64,000 nucleotides of DNA, from contig NC_091378.1 in NCBI RefSeq assembly GCF_038502225.1, positions 10,165,369 to 10,229,368 on the forward strand, read 5' to 3'. The DNA comes from Cherax quadricarinatus. Its lineage: Eukaryota > Arthropoda > Malacostraca > Decapoda > Parastacidae. The position numbers and the translations under genes are program-made. Below are positions 50,468 through 62,024 of this stretch, one piece after another. Each line of letters opens with the position of its first letter. Positions within the stretch are counted from its first letter, which is position 1. The notes below the pieces were generated by a model. That model searched no databases. It saw only the letters and a list, made by a program, of their open reading frames with translations, and was not told where the DNA came from.

Positions 50468-53385
50468 CTAGGTCCTCTCTCTCTCTGCTTCCTGAGCTGT
50501 ATCATACCTCTTCTTAAAACTATGTATGGTTCCTGCCTCCACTACTTCGCTTGCTAGGCTATTCCACTTCCTGACAACTCTATGATTGAAGAAATACTTC
50601 CTAACGTCCCTGTGACTCGTCTGAGTCTTCAGCTTCCAGTTGTGACCCCTTGTCCCTGTGTCCCCTCTCTGGAACATCCTATCTCTGTCCACCTTGTCTA
50701 TTCCCCGCAGTATCTTGTATGTCGTTATCATGTCTCCCCTGACCCTTCTGTCCTCCAGTGTCGTCAGTCCGATCTCCCTCAACCTTTCCTCGTACGACAT
50801 TCCCCTGAGCTCTGGGACTAGCCTTGTTGCAAACCTTTGTACTTTCTCTAACTTCTTGACGTGCTTGACCAGGTGTGGGTTCCAGACTGGTGCTGCATAC
50901 TCCAGTATGGGCCTAACATACACAGTGTACAGTGTCTTGAACGATTCCTTATTAAGGTATCGGAACGTTATTCTCAGGTTTGCCAGGCGCCCGTATGCTG
51001 CAGCAGTTATTTGGTTGATGTGTGCCTCCGATGATGTGCTCGGTGTTATGGTCACCCCAAGGTCTTTCTCCCTGAGTGAGGTCTGTAGTCTTTGTCCACC
51101 TAGCCTATACTCTGTCTGCGGTCTTCTTTGCCCCTCCGCAATCTTCATGACTTTGCATTTGGCTGGATTGAATTCGAGAAGCCAGTTACTGGACCACATG
51201 TCCAGCCTGTCCAGGTCTCTTTGCAGTCCTGCCTCATCCTCATCCGATTTAATTCTTCTCATCAACTTCACATCATCTGCAAATAGGGACACTTCAGAGT
51301 CTATTCCTTCCATCATGTCGTTCACATATATCAAAAATAGCACAGGTCCTAGAACTGACCCCTGTGGGACCCCGCTCGTCACAGGCGCCCACTGTGATAC
51401 CTCTTCACGTACCATGACTCGTTGCTGCCTCCCTGTCAGGTATTCCTTGATCCATTGCAGTGCCCTCCCTGTTACATGCGCCTGATCCTCCAGCTTCTGC
51501 ACTAATCTCTTGTGGGGAACTGTGTCAAAGGCCTTCCTGCAGTCTAGGAAAACGCAATCTACCCACCCCTCTCTCTCGTGTCTTACTTCTGTTACCTTGC
51601 CATAAAACTCCAGGAGGTTTGTGATACAAGATTTGCCTTCCATGAACCCATGCTGGTTTTCATTTATAATCTTGTTCCTTTCCAGGTGTTCGACCACTCT
51701 CCTCCTGATAATCTTCTCCATGACTTTGCACACAATACATGTCAGAGACACAGGTCTGTAGTTTAGCGCCTCGTTTCTGTTTCCTTTCTTAAATATGGGG
51801 ACTACATTAGCTGTCTTCCATTTCTCAGGTAGTTGCCCAGTTTCAAGGGATGTGTTGAAGATTGTGGTTAGAGGCACGCACAGCATCTCTGCTCCTTCTC
51901 TAAGGACCCATGGGGAGATGTTGTCCGGTCCCATCGCCTTTGAGGTGTCAAGGTCACTTAGGAGCTTCTTCGCCTCCTCCTCAGTTGTTCGTATGTCATC
52001 CAACACTTGTTGGTATATTCCCTCTTGATGTTCCCTTCTGTGCTGTCTTCCCACAGCCTTTCCTGCCTCTACTGTGAAAACTTCCTTAAATTTCCTGTTC
52101 AGCTCCTCACATTCCTCCTGATCATTTCTTGTGAGTTCTCCACCTTCTGTACTTAATCTGATTACCTGGTCTTTGACTGTTGTCTTCCTCCTGATGTGGC
52201 TATACAACAGTTTCGGGTCAGTCTTGATTCTCGATGCTATGTCATTTTCATACTGTCGCTGGGCCTCCCTCCTTACCTGTGCGTACTCATTCCTGGCTCT
52301 GCGACTGATCTCCCTATTTTCGTGTGTTCTCTGCCTTCTGTACTTTTTCCATTCTCTATTGCACTTTGTTTTTGCCTCCTTACACCGTCGGGTAAACCAG
52401 GGGCTCGTTCTGGTCTTCCCGTTGTTACTGTTGCCCTTGGGAATAAACCTTTCCACTGCCTCCTTGCATTTTGTTGTTACATATTCCATCATTTCATTTA
52501 CTGGCTTTCCTGCCAGTTCTCTGTCCCACTGGACCTCCCGCAAGAAGTTCTTCAACCCTATGTAGTCCCCTCTTTTATAGTCAGGCTTTTCCCATTCAAC
52601 TCCTGTTATTCTCTCCACTTGCAGCTCTACTATGTATTCAAAGCACAGAACCACGTGGTCGCTAGCTCCTAGGGGACTTTCATACTTGATGTCCTCAATG
52701 TCTGAGCTGCCTAGGGTGAACACAAGGTCCAATCTTGCTGGTTCATCCTCCCCTCTCACTCTGGTAGTGTCCTTAACATGTTGGTGCATGAGGTTTTCCA
52801 GCACCACGTCCAACATCTTGGCTCTCCATGTTTCGGTACCCCCATGTGGCTCCAGGTTTTCCCAGTCAATCTCCCTGTGGTTGAAATCCCCCATAACCAG
52901 CAACTTTGCTCTGCTGGAGTGAGCTCTTCTTGCCACCTCAGCAAGTGTGTCCACCATTGCTCTGTTGCTCTCTTCATATTCCTCTCTTGGCCTCCTGCAG
53001 TTCTGTGGTGGATTATACATCACTGCAGTGACCACTTTGTGTTCCCCAGACTGAAGTGTACCTACTATGTAGTCTCTTTCTCCCGTCTCATCTATGCCTT
53101 CCATTTTCTCGAATTTCCAACTGTTTTTTACGAGCAGAGCAACCCCACCTCCCCCCTAGCCCCTTCTATCTTTCCTCATGATCTGGTATCCTGGTGGGAA
53201 GATTGCATCTGTTATTGTCTCCATGAGTTTTGTTTCTGTAACTGCTATGATGTCTGGGGACTTCTCATTGATTCTTTCTTGCCATTCCTCATGTTCATTC
53301 GTTAATCCATCTGCATTTGTGTACCAAACCTTCAACTTCTGTTCTAATACTGTAACTGTGGTGCGGGGGGTGGGAACAGAGGGAT
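50468..53385 (-). pseudogene. CR1-like ORF2: endonuclease and RT, one stop
   Basis: Endonuclease: VWYTNADGLTNEHEEWQ, AVTETKLME, YNPPQNCRRPREEYEES, VMGDFNHREIDW, ARLDLVFTLG, GASDHVVLCFEY. RT: GPDNISPWVL, NYRPVSLTCIVCKVMEKI, CVFLDCRKAFDTVPHKRL, GVPQGSVLGPVLFLIYVND and SLFADDVKLM with its catalytic aspartates, then the typical C-terminal tail (TTLEDRRVRGDMITTYKIL, DVRKYFFNHRVVRKWN). A single in-frame TAG at about 53156-53158 splits an otherwise continuous frame of roughly 970 codons. It stands where a glycine-rich G-run follows (GGGGGGAGG). The start codon is uncertain; the coding region begins near the ORF1 stop. Confidence 0.9.
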
Positions 53386-53412
53386 CGGTGTGTGATGGTT
53401 GGTTTGGATTGT

Positions 53413-54418
53413 TCAGTTGCCTTGGGGGTGTCGTGGCTGGAGTCCTTCTGCAGGTGTTTCTGGGGGGTGTGCTTGTCCTTCCATTTGATCCTGGGTTATT
53501 CTGCTCTCCTTTTTCATTTCCTCCCATTTCTCCTTTCGTTTTTGAGCTCTCTCTTTCATCGTCTTCCTTTCGTCCTGTGTTCTGTCTCGATCGAGGTACA
53601 CACTCCGGAACTCTTGCTTGCCTCTCAGCCGTGCTTTCTCCTGTAGGATCATGGTTCGGGTTGATTCTGCCTTGAAAATTACTTTGAGAGGCCGATTCCT
53701 TTTCTTTGTGAACCACCCAATTCTCCGAAAATTTGCCACCTGGGTCATGTCCCCCTCGCCTATCACCTTCATGATATCTTCAATCGCTTTTTTCTCCTCC
53801 TGCTTTCTTTCATCATAAGTTTCCCCTTTAGCTTCGTCTAGCCCATAGACAAACACGGATCTTTCCCTTTCCACCTCCCACTGTGACTCCCATTGCATCC
53901 TCTGATGTGTTTTAGTTCCTTCCCGTGGAGTGTTCCTTCCTTCAGTCCCTTCCCTAATTATGGCCCCTATGCTTCTTGGTTTGTCCTTCCTGCTCACCTG
54001 TTCCTGGCCCCCACAGGTATCTGGTATGGTCCCTGCACATGTCCTAGTTCCTTCAATGTCTTCCAACCTCTCATTCTGTCCTAGTGTGCTCCCTGTCTTT
54101 GTTTTGGCCCCATGTGGGTTTGACACTACCTCTGCATACAGTTTAGTTTCCATGCTTCCTTCAGTCCTGTTGTCTGTGTTCGATGTAGCCATTGCCGATG
54201 CTACTTCTGTAATATCTTTGTCTCTGTGCTGTTTCAGATGTCTCAGCTCCTCTTCTAATCTCTCTATCTTGATTTCTGCTGCTGTGGCCTGTTTCTTCCA
54301 CTTTCTGCATTCTTCTGCTAACCTCTCTTCCATCTTCCTTTCCAGCTCATCTAGTCTCCTTCCCCACTCTTCCTCCCTTTTTTTGAGCTCTGCCTCCCAT
54401 TCTTCCCTCCCAGATTCG
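53413..54418 (-). pseudogene. CR1-like ORF1, 5'-truncated
   Basis: About 335 codons. An N-terminal charged coiled coil (EEWEAELKKREEEWGRRLDE, RKMEERLAEECRKWKKQ, IERLEEELRHL) is followed by a linker and a C-terminal RRM-like or esterase-type region (SVFVYGLDEAKGETYDER, VANFRRIGWFTKKRNRPL, SVYLDRDRTQDERKTMKE). This is the usual make-up of ORF1 proteins in CR1/Jockey-type LINEs, which bind element RNA as trimers or oligomers. The upstream poly-(TH) reading comes from the (AC)n tract and is not protein-coding. The original start is lost with the 5' truncation. Confidence 0.8.
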
Positions 54419-55060
<642 letters not shown>

Positions 55061-55104
55061 CTCCACTGGCCAAGTCTTTTTGTTTCTTGACTAAAGAAAT
55101 CCTT

Positions 55105-55896
55105 TGTAGTAATCTAGTTTGTGCCTCTCCTCCTGCTATTGATGCCTCTAGCGTCTATTCTTGCTCTTCAATACTTTGGAGAAACTGGCCACTCTCTCTC
55201 TGACAGACTTAAGGAGCACAAAAAAAGTGTTAGACTTGCTATGTTAGAAAACATAGTCTCCTATTGACTGGTTCTCTGCTAAAACTGTTTACCCTTCTAG
55301 CCTTCACGAATGCCATCTTGTTGAATCATCCTTTATACACAACTTTCCTAATATGAATCTTAGTCGTGGCTTTGTCCCTGTAGATGCCTTCCTTTTTCAT
55401 TACATTTTCAAATGCTCCAAACTTCAGAACACTCGTGGTTTCTTTTCCTCCTCTCCCTACTTCTCCTTTCCTATCTTTCTTAGACTTCATTTCTTCCGCT
55501 TAGGTGTTTCGTTTTTCAGTTGTTTACCCCTTTGTATTTTTGGACCCACCCTTTGCCATTAGCTCTCTTGCAGTGCTCGTTTTTCTTATCCTTAGACTTA
55601 TTCCACTTTTACTTCTATTACTACTACTCTTACATTACTATTACCTCACATTACTCCCTTGTCTCTCTCTTGCGCCACTACCTCTGCTCTCCCTACTTAC
55701 TACTATCAGTACTACTTTCACTACCAGCATTGCCTCTATCACTACTTCTCTTATATCCTTCTTTCTTCCCCCCTTTGTCCCGTCCCTGTTCTCCTCTCCT
55801 ATATATACATGTACTGTGTTAGTTTGATTCGTAAATGGTCCAAGTCGGACCGAAACATGTCATAAGCTTCTCTCTCCTATGTACGGGTTATATGTG
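55105..55896 (+). pseudogene. Second Penelope family: 3' fragment
   Basis: Follows the copy at 60043-62127 from its GIY-YIG domain on. Pieces include TCTTCAATACTTTGGAGAAACTGG, read here in part, TCTCTGACAGACTTAAGGAGC, TTCCTAATATGAATCTTAG and CAAACTTCAGAACAC. The 3' UTR includes TTTCTTATCCTTAG, CT-rich stretches and a hairpin plus GAAAC motif (55837-55856). Stops and small indels make it inactive. It ends where the CR1/L2-like LINE begins. Confidence 0.82.
55837..55861 (+). ncRNA. Hairpin-GAAA motif (hammerhead-like), fragment copy
   Basis: GGTCC-AAGTC-GGACC hairpin directly followed by GAAA and the palindrome ACATGT. This resembles stem II, the GAA box and a palindromic stem III of Penelope hammerheads. 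The CUGANGA core upstream is not recognisable. Confidence 0.35.
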
Positions 55897-55907
55897 CATC
55901 CATCCCT

Positions 55908-58499
55908 GTGACCAAACCCATCTTAGTAGGAACTAGTTACCGCCCTCCTACCCAGGACCAGTTCTTAGAAGACTTTTCCAGAGTCTTGTCCGGAGTTGAA
56001 AACAATTGCGAGACAATAATACTGGGCGACTTTAATATCTGTTTTCAGCAGCAAAATAACGGGCTATGCAAAAGGTATAAGCAAATTCTAGGATTAAATA
56101 GTTACACTCAACTAATTAATACTCCAACCCGGATCACACAGTTCTCAGCCACCCTAATTGACCACATACTTTGTAACCGCTCTGAGAACATTAGTCAGTC
56201 AGGCGTCATTACCACAGGTCTTAGTGATCATTTCATCATTTACTGCACCAGGAAAATAACTAGGGATAGGATAGGCCTACACAGGACAATAAAAATGAGG
56301 TCAACTAGAAACTACAGTAAAGAAACACTGGTAAATAGGCTACACAATTGTGACTGGACAGAGATAACAAGTTGCACGGACGTAAACGATGCCTGGGAAA
56401 AATTCAAAACAATGTTCACTACCATCCTTGATAATATTGCACCAGTTAAAGAGGTTAGGATTAAACGAAGAACTGAACCCTGGATGAATACTGAGATATT
56501 AGATAATATGAAATTCAGAGACCAGCTGCTAAAAAGATTTAAAGCAAACAGACAGGATATTGCAGCACTAAATGAATTCCAAAGGGTGAGGAACAGAGTA
56601 CAGAGACTTATAAAAGGAGCAAAGGCAAAGCACTACTGCTCAAAAATTGAAGAGTATAAGCATAACCCCAGAAAGCTCTGGCAACAACTAAAACAGTTGG
56701 GGTATAGCCATAAGCCAGTAGATAGGTCTAACATAGTACTCACTATCGATAATGAGGTATGCCACGAAACATCTAAGGTGGCAAATTGCTTTAATTCCTA
56801 CTACACATCTGTTGCATCAACACTAGTAAGTAAACTACCAGCTGCATCAAATACCTTTAACACAGACTCTGATAAGTTTCAAACATACTATACCAATAAA
56901 GGGGTAACCCCAAACAGTTGTCAACTAGTAAGTGTATCTCATGACTTTATTCAAAAAGAACTAAGCAGGTTAAACCCAACTAAGAGCACAGGCCCTGATA
57001 ACATCCCGTCTAAGTTCCTAAAAGATGGTGCTTCTGAACTGTCAATCCCTATTGCTCACATAATAAATCTATCAATCACCACTAATACAGTACCGGAGGG
57101 GTTCAAGGAGGCCAGAGTCACTCCTATCTTCAAGAAAAATAGTAGGTCTGATGTAAGCAACTATAGGCCTGTTAGTATACTCAGTATAATATCTAAAATT
57201 CTAGAGAGGGCGGTGTATTCTCAAGTAGTTAAGTACCTTAATGACAACAACATTCTCCATAGCTATCAATCGGGCTTTAGAAGATCCTACTCAACCGACA
57301 CCTCCCTTATTAATCTGATGGATTACCTGAGAACTGAAATGTCAAAGGGGAACCTCATAGGCATGGTAACCTTAGACCTGCAAAAGGCCTTCGATACTGT
57401 CAACCACAATATATTATGTAATAAACTTCAAGCTATCGGTATAGGTTCTGTAGACTGGTTTAAGTCCTACCTTAGCAACAGGAGACAAATAGTCAAAATC
57501 AACAAAACAGAATCAGAACCCCTGCCGATAACATGTGGAGTTCCCCAAGGTAGTATTCTGGGTCCCTTATTATTCTTATGTTATGTCAATGATATGCCTA
57601 TCAGTGTCAAGTGCAAACTCCTACTGTATGCAGATGACAGTGCTCTGTTAGTGTCAGGTAAAGACCCACAAGATATTGCTAATGTTTTAACACTGGAACT
57701 GGAGTCCTGCAGCAAATGGTTAGTAGACAACAAACTATCATTACACCTAGGGAAAACTGAAGCCATTCTCTTTGGCACGAAACATAAACTGAGAAGGGTA
57801 AATAATTTTAATGTTCAATGTAATGGGGAGCCCATCACTTTGGTTTCATCAGTAAAATATTTGGGAATCCCCTTTGACCCATGCATGTCAGGAGAATTGA
57901 TCGGGAACAGTGTAGTAAAGAAAGCGAATGCCAAACTGAAGTTCCTGTATAGACAAGCACAGTGTCTACCTACTGAGGCTCGCAGGACCCTATGTCTAGC
58001 CCTTATACAATGCCATATGGATTACGCTTGCTCTTCTTGGTACTCTGCCTTGACAAAAAAACTGAAAGATAGACTGCAAATCACCCAGAACAAAATCGTA
58101 AGATTCATCCTGGGGCTGGGACCAAGAGAACATGTAGGCCAGGATGAATTACAGCAGTTGGATATGCTGAATGTTGAAGACAGAGTAAAACAACTGAAGC
58201 TAAATCATGTTTATAAAATTGCTCACAAACAATGTCCAGAATATCTTGCTGTCAATTTTGTCAAGGTTGGGAACCAAAGCAATCATAGTACTAGGGGGAG
58301 AGAGCACAACTTTGTAGTACCCACAGTCAGTGGCCAGGCTTCAAACACCTTTTATTGTACAGCAATAAAGGAATGGAACAGACTACCCGCACATGTCAAA
58401 GCCAGTCATAGCGTGAACCAGTTCAAGAAGACTGCCAAAAGGTGTCTGATGAATGTAGCTACAGAAAGGGAGGGGAATGATTTTCTATTTTTTAGCTAA
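55908..58499 (+). CDS. CR1/L2-like ORF2: endonuclease (partial) and RT
   Basis: Intact 863-codon frame. The endonuclease C-terminal half shows ILGDFNICF (residue 46), LIDHILC and GLSDHFIIYC. RT motifs: STGPDNIPSKF (about 362), NYRPVSILSIISKILE, YQSGFRRSYST, VTLDLQKAFDTVNH (about 490), GVPQGSILGPLLFLCYVND and LYADDSALL with the catalytic aspartates (about 575). The C-terminal region holds the standard tail with WNRLP (about 825). The first third of the endonuclease is missing by 5' truncation, so the methionine at 55908 is not the natural start. No stop or frameshift is visible in the remaining part. Confidence 0.9.
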   Translation: MTKPILVGTSYRPPTQDQFLEDFSRVLSGVENNCETIILGDFNICFQQQNNGLCKRYKQILGLNSYTQLINTPTRITQFSATLIDHILCNRSENISQSGVITTGLSDHFIIYCTRKITRDRIGLHRTIKMRSTRNYSKETLVNRLHNCDWTEITSCTDVNDAWEKFKTMFTTILDNIAPVKEVRIKRRTEPWMNTEILDNMKFRDQLLKRFKANRQDIAALNEFQRVRNRVQRLIKGAKAKHYCSKIEEYKHNPRKLWQQLKQLGYSHKPVDRSNIVLTIDNEVCHETSKVANCFNSYYTSVASTLVSKLPAASNTFNTDSDKFQTYYTNKGVTPNSCQLVSVSHDFIQKELSRLNPTKSTGPDNIPSKFLKDGASELSIPIAHIINLSITTNTVPEGFKEARVTPIFKKNSRSDVSNYRPVSILSIISKILERAVYSQVVKYLNDNNILHSYQSGFRRSYSTDTSLINLMDYLRTEMSKGNLIGMVTLDLQKAFDTVNHNILCNKLQAIGIGSVDWFKSYLSNRRQIVKINKTESEPLPITCGVPQGSILGPLLFLCYVNDMPISVKCKLLLYADDSALLVSGKDPQDIANVLTLELESCSKWLVDNKLSLHLGKTEAILFGTKHKLRRVNNFNVQCNGEPITLVSSVKYLGIPFDPCMSGELIGNSVVKKANAKLKFLYRQAQCLPTEARRTLCLALIQCHMDYACSSWYSALTKKLKDRLQITQNKIVRFILGLGPREHVGQDELQQLDMLNVEDRVKQLKLNHVYKIAHKQCPEYLAVNFVKVGNQSNHSTRGREHNFVVPTVSGQASNTFYCTAIKEWNRLPAHVKASHSVNQFKKTAKRCLMNVATEREGNDFLFFS

Positions 58500-58500
58500 C

Positions 58501-58805
58501 ATACGTGTAAATTTTACCTTATTCCTTGTAATGACCCTCGTATTGTAGATAGTCTTAATGACCTTGGTGTAGCAGATAGTCTTTTTAGTATGATAATAAG
58601 ATGTTATCTTCATTGTAGAATAATAAGAAAATATTATAACCTTTATACTATAATAATAAGGTAAAAGGACCCCAATGGAAATAAGTCACTCTGTCTGACT
58701 TTTTTGGGTTATCCTAGGTTCTCTACACATATGCTGCTATGTATGATAATTCTATATAACTGTATTTGTGTATACCTGAATAAACTTACTTACTTACTTA
58801 CTTAC
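58501..58805 (+). other. 3' UTR and (TTAC)n tail of the LINE
   Basis: Contains the region shared with the tRNA-derived SINE: AAGGACCCCAATGGAAATAAG and TGACTTTTTTGGGTTATCC. The end is TACCTGAATAAACTTACTTAC. Confidence 0.88.
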
Positions 58806-59584
58806 TGCTCGAAGAATTTATTCCTGTCCACTCTATTAATTCCTTTCAGTAGTTTGTACGTTATCATATCAGGTTTAATTCCCTTAATCTCTCCTCCGGG
58901 ACTAGTCGTCTCGTTGCAACCCTCTGCACTTTCTCCAGATTCTTGACATGCTTAGTCAGGTATAGGCTTAATGCTGGTGCTTCATACTCCAGTATGATCT
59001 TGACATACTATTCACAGTGTCGTGAATAACTCCTTGCTTAGGCTTATGTAAGACAATCTTAAATTTTCCATTTGCTGTGGCAGTTGTTCGATTGATGTGC
59101 GCCTCAGGCAATATGCTCAATATAATGATTATCTAGAAGTCCTCCTTGAGTGAAGTTTATAGCCTCTGCCCCTGAACATGTATTCCATTTGTAGTCTTTT
59201 GTGCCCGTCCTCCATCTTGATAACCTTGCATTTGCTGTGGTTAAATTTTAAGAGCCAGTTGTGAGACTAGAGTTACAGTTCGTCCAGGTTCATAAGTTGT
59301 CTTTCCAGATCATCACCCATTTGTATTCTCATCAGTTTCGGCTCATCTGCAAACAGGTGTAACTTTGACTGTCTCCTCCATCCCATCATCCACGTAAACA
59401 ATAGTACTGGCCCCAATATTGATCCTTATGAAATCTGATTCATTACACGCGCTGTCTCATACACCTTATCTCAGACAACCTCTTGATGTTTCCTTCCTGT
59501 TAAGTATTCCTTGATCTATTGTAGTGTATTCACTGTTATTCCCAGCGGCTCCTCTAGCTTTTGACCCAATCTCTTGTGCGGTAT

Positions 59585-59678
59585 GACTCAAGAAATCGTA
59601 ATGACACGATTGTAAACAAACCATACCCCCGGCCGGGATTCTATGACCGCGGGTTCAATCCCGGTCGGGGGTATGGTT
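59585..59678. mobile_element. 94-bp tRNA-like insertion with 15-bp target duplication
   Basis: Flanked by TCTCTTGTGCGGTAT at 59570-59584 and 59679-59693. The insert contains a strong inverted pair CCATACCCCCG / CGGGGGTATGG (acceptor-stem-like) and GGGTTCAATCCCGG, a good B box, on the plus strand. It lacks a clear A box in place. It may be a processed tRNA-related retrosequence or a very short SINE, moved by a LINE. Confidence 0.75.
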
Positions 59679-59742
59679 TCTCTTGTGCGGTATTCTATCA
59701 TAAGTCTTTCTAAAGTCCAAAAATAGGTAATCCACCCAGCCT

Positions 59743-59749
<7 letters not shown>

Positions 59750-59790
<41 letters not shown>

Positions 59791-59797
59791 TACACAC
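59750..59797 (+). repeat. (CT)n(CA)n compound microsatellite
   Basis: C9 run, then about 11 CT and 9 CA units. Confidence 0.95.
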
Positions 59798-60043
59798 AAC
59801 ACCCATTTCTTCTTTAATCATAGACCACTAATAGATTTGTAAACAGGATTTGCTGTATCTCTCAGTTTGTGCTAGTTGTTGTTTATGAATGCGCTCCTTT
59901 CTAGGTACTCCACCACAGTTCTACTGATACTGGTCTGTCGATTACAGCTACACTTCGTTAAATATTTGGAAAATATATGTTGTCTTCTAAACGTCTGGCA
60001 GCTGTCCTGCGTTGATTCGCCTGATGGTAGCTAGTGGCACACA

Positions 60044-61498
60044 GTGTTTCGTGTCATCTGTCCCTCTCTTCCCTATTTCTATGGCCTTCCCAAAACTCAT
60101 AAACCTGATATTCCTCTTCGTCCTATCATATCCTCTAGAGGTTCTGTCTCTTATTCTCTTGCTTCTTGGCTGGCCAAAACCCTCACTCCCTTTCTTGGTA
60201 CTTTTTCTCCTGCCCACCTCCGTCACTCTCAAGACTTTATTGAACGGGTTCGCTCTCTCCCAACCTGTAAGATGCTTAGTCTTGACGTTGAGTCCCTCTT
60301 CACCAATGTCCCTCTTGATGATGTCCTTGATTTCCTTAGAGAGAAGGCCCATGAAGGGTTTCTTCATCTCCCTATCCCCACTGATGTCTTTCTTGATCTG
60401 ATCCGCCTCTGTGTGGACTCTAACTCCTTTTCCTGCCAAGGGAAATATTATTCTCAAACCTTCTTTGTCGCTATGGGCTCTCCTCCCTCTCCTGTCCTTG
60501 CTAATCTTTACATGGAATACTTCGAGACTGTTCTTCTTCCTACCCTCGATATGCAACCTTCACTCTGGCTCCGCTATGTGGATGACATCTTTGCTCTGTG
60601 GCCTCATGACTCCAGTCTCTTCCAACCTTTTCTTGAAGCTCTTAATAATCTTGCCCCTTCCATTAAGTTTAAAGCTGAATGGGAATCTAATTCCTTGCTT
60701 CCTTTTCTTGATGTCCATGTCCACCGCTCAGATACAGGTTTTTCCTTTTCCGTTTACCGTAAACCTATGCACAGTGGCATGTACATTCACTACTTTTCCT
60801 ATCATGCTTCCCCTGTCAAGAAAAGTGTTCTTATCTCCCTCTTTCTCCGTGCCCTCCGCATCTGTGATCCTCAGTTCCTTCCAGCAGAAATTTCCACTCT
60901 TCATAATTCGTTCTCCCTTCTTGGCTACCCTTCCCATTTCATAGACTCTGCCCTCTCACGTGCTAAACGCAATTTCTTCTCTCCCAAACTCTCTACTCAT
61001 GGGAACTCTTCTATCCTCTGCCTTCCCTACATTTCCGGTCTTTCTAATCTCAACAATTCTCTCCATCCCTTAGACATCAAGCTTACCTTCCGCCAGACTA
61101 ACACTCTTCACACTAATCTCGTTCATACCTCTCCTCCCTCTACAGATGTTCCTAGTGTCTACTCTATTTCTTGCTCCTCCTGTCCTCTTCAATACTTCGG
61201 AGAAACTGGTCGATCTCTTTCTGACAGACTTAGGGAGCACAAAAATAGTGTTAGGCTTGCCGACACTAACAATGCTCTTTTCTGTCACGTCAGAGATCAT
61301 AGCCATCCTATTGACTGGTCTTCTGCTAAAACTGTCTTCCCTACTTCCAACTCGAACAGTCGCCGTCTAGTTGAATCCTCTCTAATACACAACTTTCCTT
61401 GTATGAACCTTAGCCCTGGCTTCGTCTCTGTAGATGCCTTCCTCTCCCACTACATTGTAAAATGCTCCAAACTTCAGAACACCCGTGACTTAACCTGA
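60044..61498 (+). CDS. Penelope RT (partial) with GIY-YIG endonuclease, family 2
   Basis: 484 open codons. RT: GLPKTHKPDIPLRPIISS (about residue 14), SLDVESLFTNVPLDDVL, MGSPPSPVLANLYMEYFE, the catalytic LRYVDDIFALW (about 180) and LLPFLDVHVHR. GIY-YIG: VYSISCSSCPLQYFGETG (about 370), SLSDRLREHKNSVR and RRLVESSLIH. The N-terminal 250-300 residues expected for a complete Penelope protein are missing. In the MG[NS]P motif this copy has MGSPPSP. Cysteines before the GIY-YIG core (C-x2-C) match the CCHH-type linker of this group. The remaining part has no stops, so decay since insertion is small. Confidence 0.9.
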   Translation: MFRVICPSLPYFYGLPKTHKPDIPLRPIISSRGSVSYSLASWLAKTLTPFLGTFSPAHLRHSQDFIERVRSLPTCKMLSLDVESLFTNVPLDDVLDFLREKAHEGFLHLPIPTDVFLDLIRLCVDSNSFSCQGKYYSQTFFVAMGSPPSPVLANLYMEYFETVLLPTLDMQPSLWLRYVDDIFALWPHDSSLFQPFLEALNNLAPSIKFKAEWESNSLLPFLDVHVHRSDTGFSFSVYRKPMHSGMYIHYFSYHASPVKKSVLISLFLRALRICDPQFLPAEISTLHNSFSLLGYPSHFIDSALSRAKRNFFSPKLSTHGNSSILCLPYISGLSNLNNSLHPLDIKLTFRQTNTLHTNLVHTSPPSTDVPSVYSISCSSCPLQYFGETGRSLSDRLREHKNSVRLADTNNALFCHVRDHSHPIDWSSAKTVFPTSNSNSRRLVESSLIHNFPCMNLSPGFVSVDAFLSHYIVKCSKLQNTRDLT

Positions 61499-62024
61499 AT
61501 CCTCATTTTTTCTTTTTCTTTTTCTTCTTCTTCCTCTTCCCCTTTCCTCTTTCCTTTTCTCCTCTGGGTTGTCTTTCTCTCTCCTGTCTCATGTTTCTGT
61601 TCCTTCTTCATTTATTTCACCACTTCCCCTTTCACGCACCTCTGTGCGCTTGCTCTCCCTCTGTGGGCATCTAGCTCTCTTGCAGTGCTCCCCTTCCTTT
61701 GTATTTGACTGGCTTGTCATCCTTATTTCCCACTTCTACCACTACTACTACCTCTTCTTCTTCTACTACTACCACAACTACTGATGAAATTAAGACACAT
61801 GTGCGGCGTCTGGTTGTCTTTGTTGTGGATTTTTCGCCATTCAGTGGCTGGCTGGATGGCGAAACGTCTACGATGGGGATGCCCGGGTGTTGTGCATGTG
61901 TCTTGATTTCATCTTGTCGGTATTATATACAATTCTTGTTCTACTACTACTACTACTACCACCACCTCTTCCTGCCTATATATAGCCGTCCTGCTCCACC
62001 TCTGGTTAGTGTGACTTTGTCAAT

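Larger units (their letters stand above)
50388..54418 (-). mobile_element. CR1-like LINE, nearly full length
   Basis: Minus-strand element with ORF1, ORF2 and a short 3' end GGTGAGTACAATTAGGTGAGTAC followed by (AC)n. Its 5' side stops inside ORF1 at a 362-bp (AC)n tract. ORF2 is open except for one TAG. Fragments of the same family lie at 14617, 45935 (plus strand), 48838, 54781, 58806, 62128 and 63690. RT motifs place it in the CR1 group. Confidence 0.92.
55897..58805 (+). mobile_element. CR1/L2-like LINE (D family), 5'-truncated
   Basis: Starts within the endonuclease domain, keeps the whole RT, and ends in a conserved 3' UTR (AAAAGGACCCCAATGGAAAT, CTTTTTTGGGTTATCCTAGG, CACATATGCTGCTATGTATG) with a (TTAC)n tail at 58785-58805. 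The short tandem tail instead of poly-A is usual for the CR1/L2 group. A minus-strand copy of only the tail is at 22181-22305. Confidence 0.9.
58806..60042 (-). pseudogene. CR1-like LINE fragment, strongly decayed
   Basis: Minus-strand match to about 50690-51890 of the larger copy. Recognisable blocks are TGCATACTCCAGTATG-like TTCATACTCCAGTATG, CTTGCATTTGCTGTGG, TCATCTGCAAACAGG (YADD region), AAGTATTCCTTGATCTATTG and CAATCTCTTGTGCGG. Many indels. It carries a small tRNA-like insertion at 59585-59678 and a CT/CA microsatellite, and is cut by a Penelope element at about 60043. Confidence 0.8.

Noticed and set aside
50658..51485. 275-codon plus-strand frame over the CR1-like element
   Set aside because: Antisense shadow of ORF2; no recognisable domain.
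53156..53716. 186-codon frame starting MVHKEKES overlapping ORF1
   Set aside because: Its first part overlaps ORF1 and is a shifted reading; only the part after about 53385 is genuine ORF2 endonuclease.
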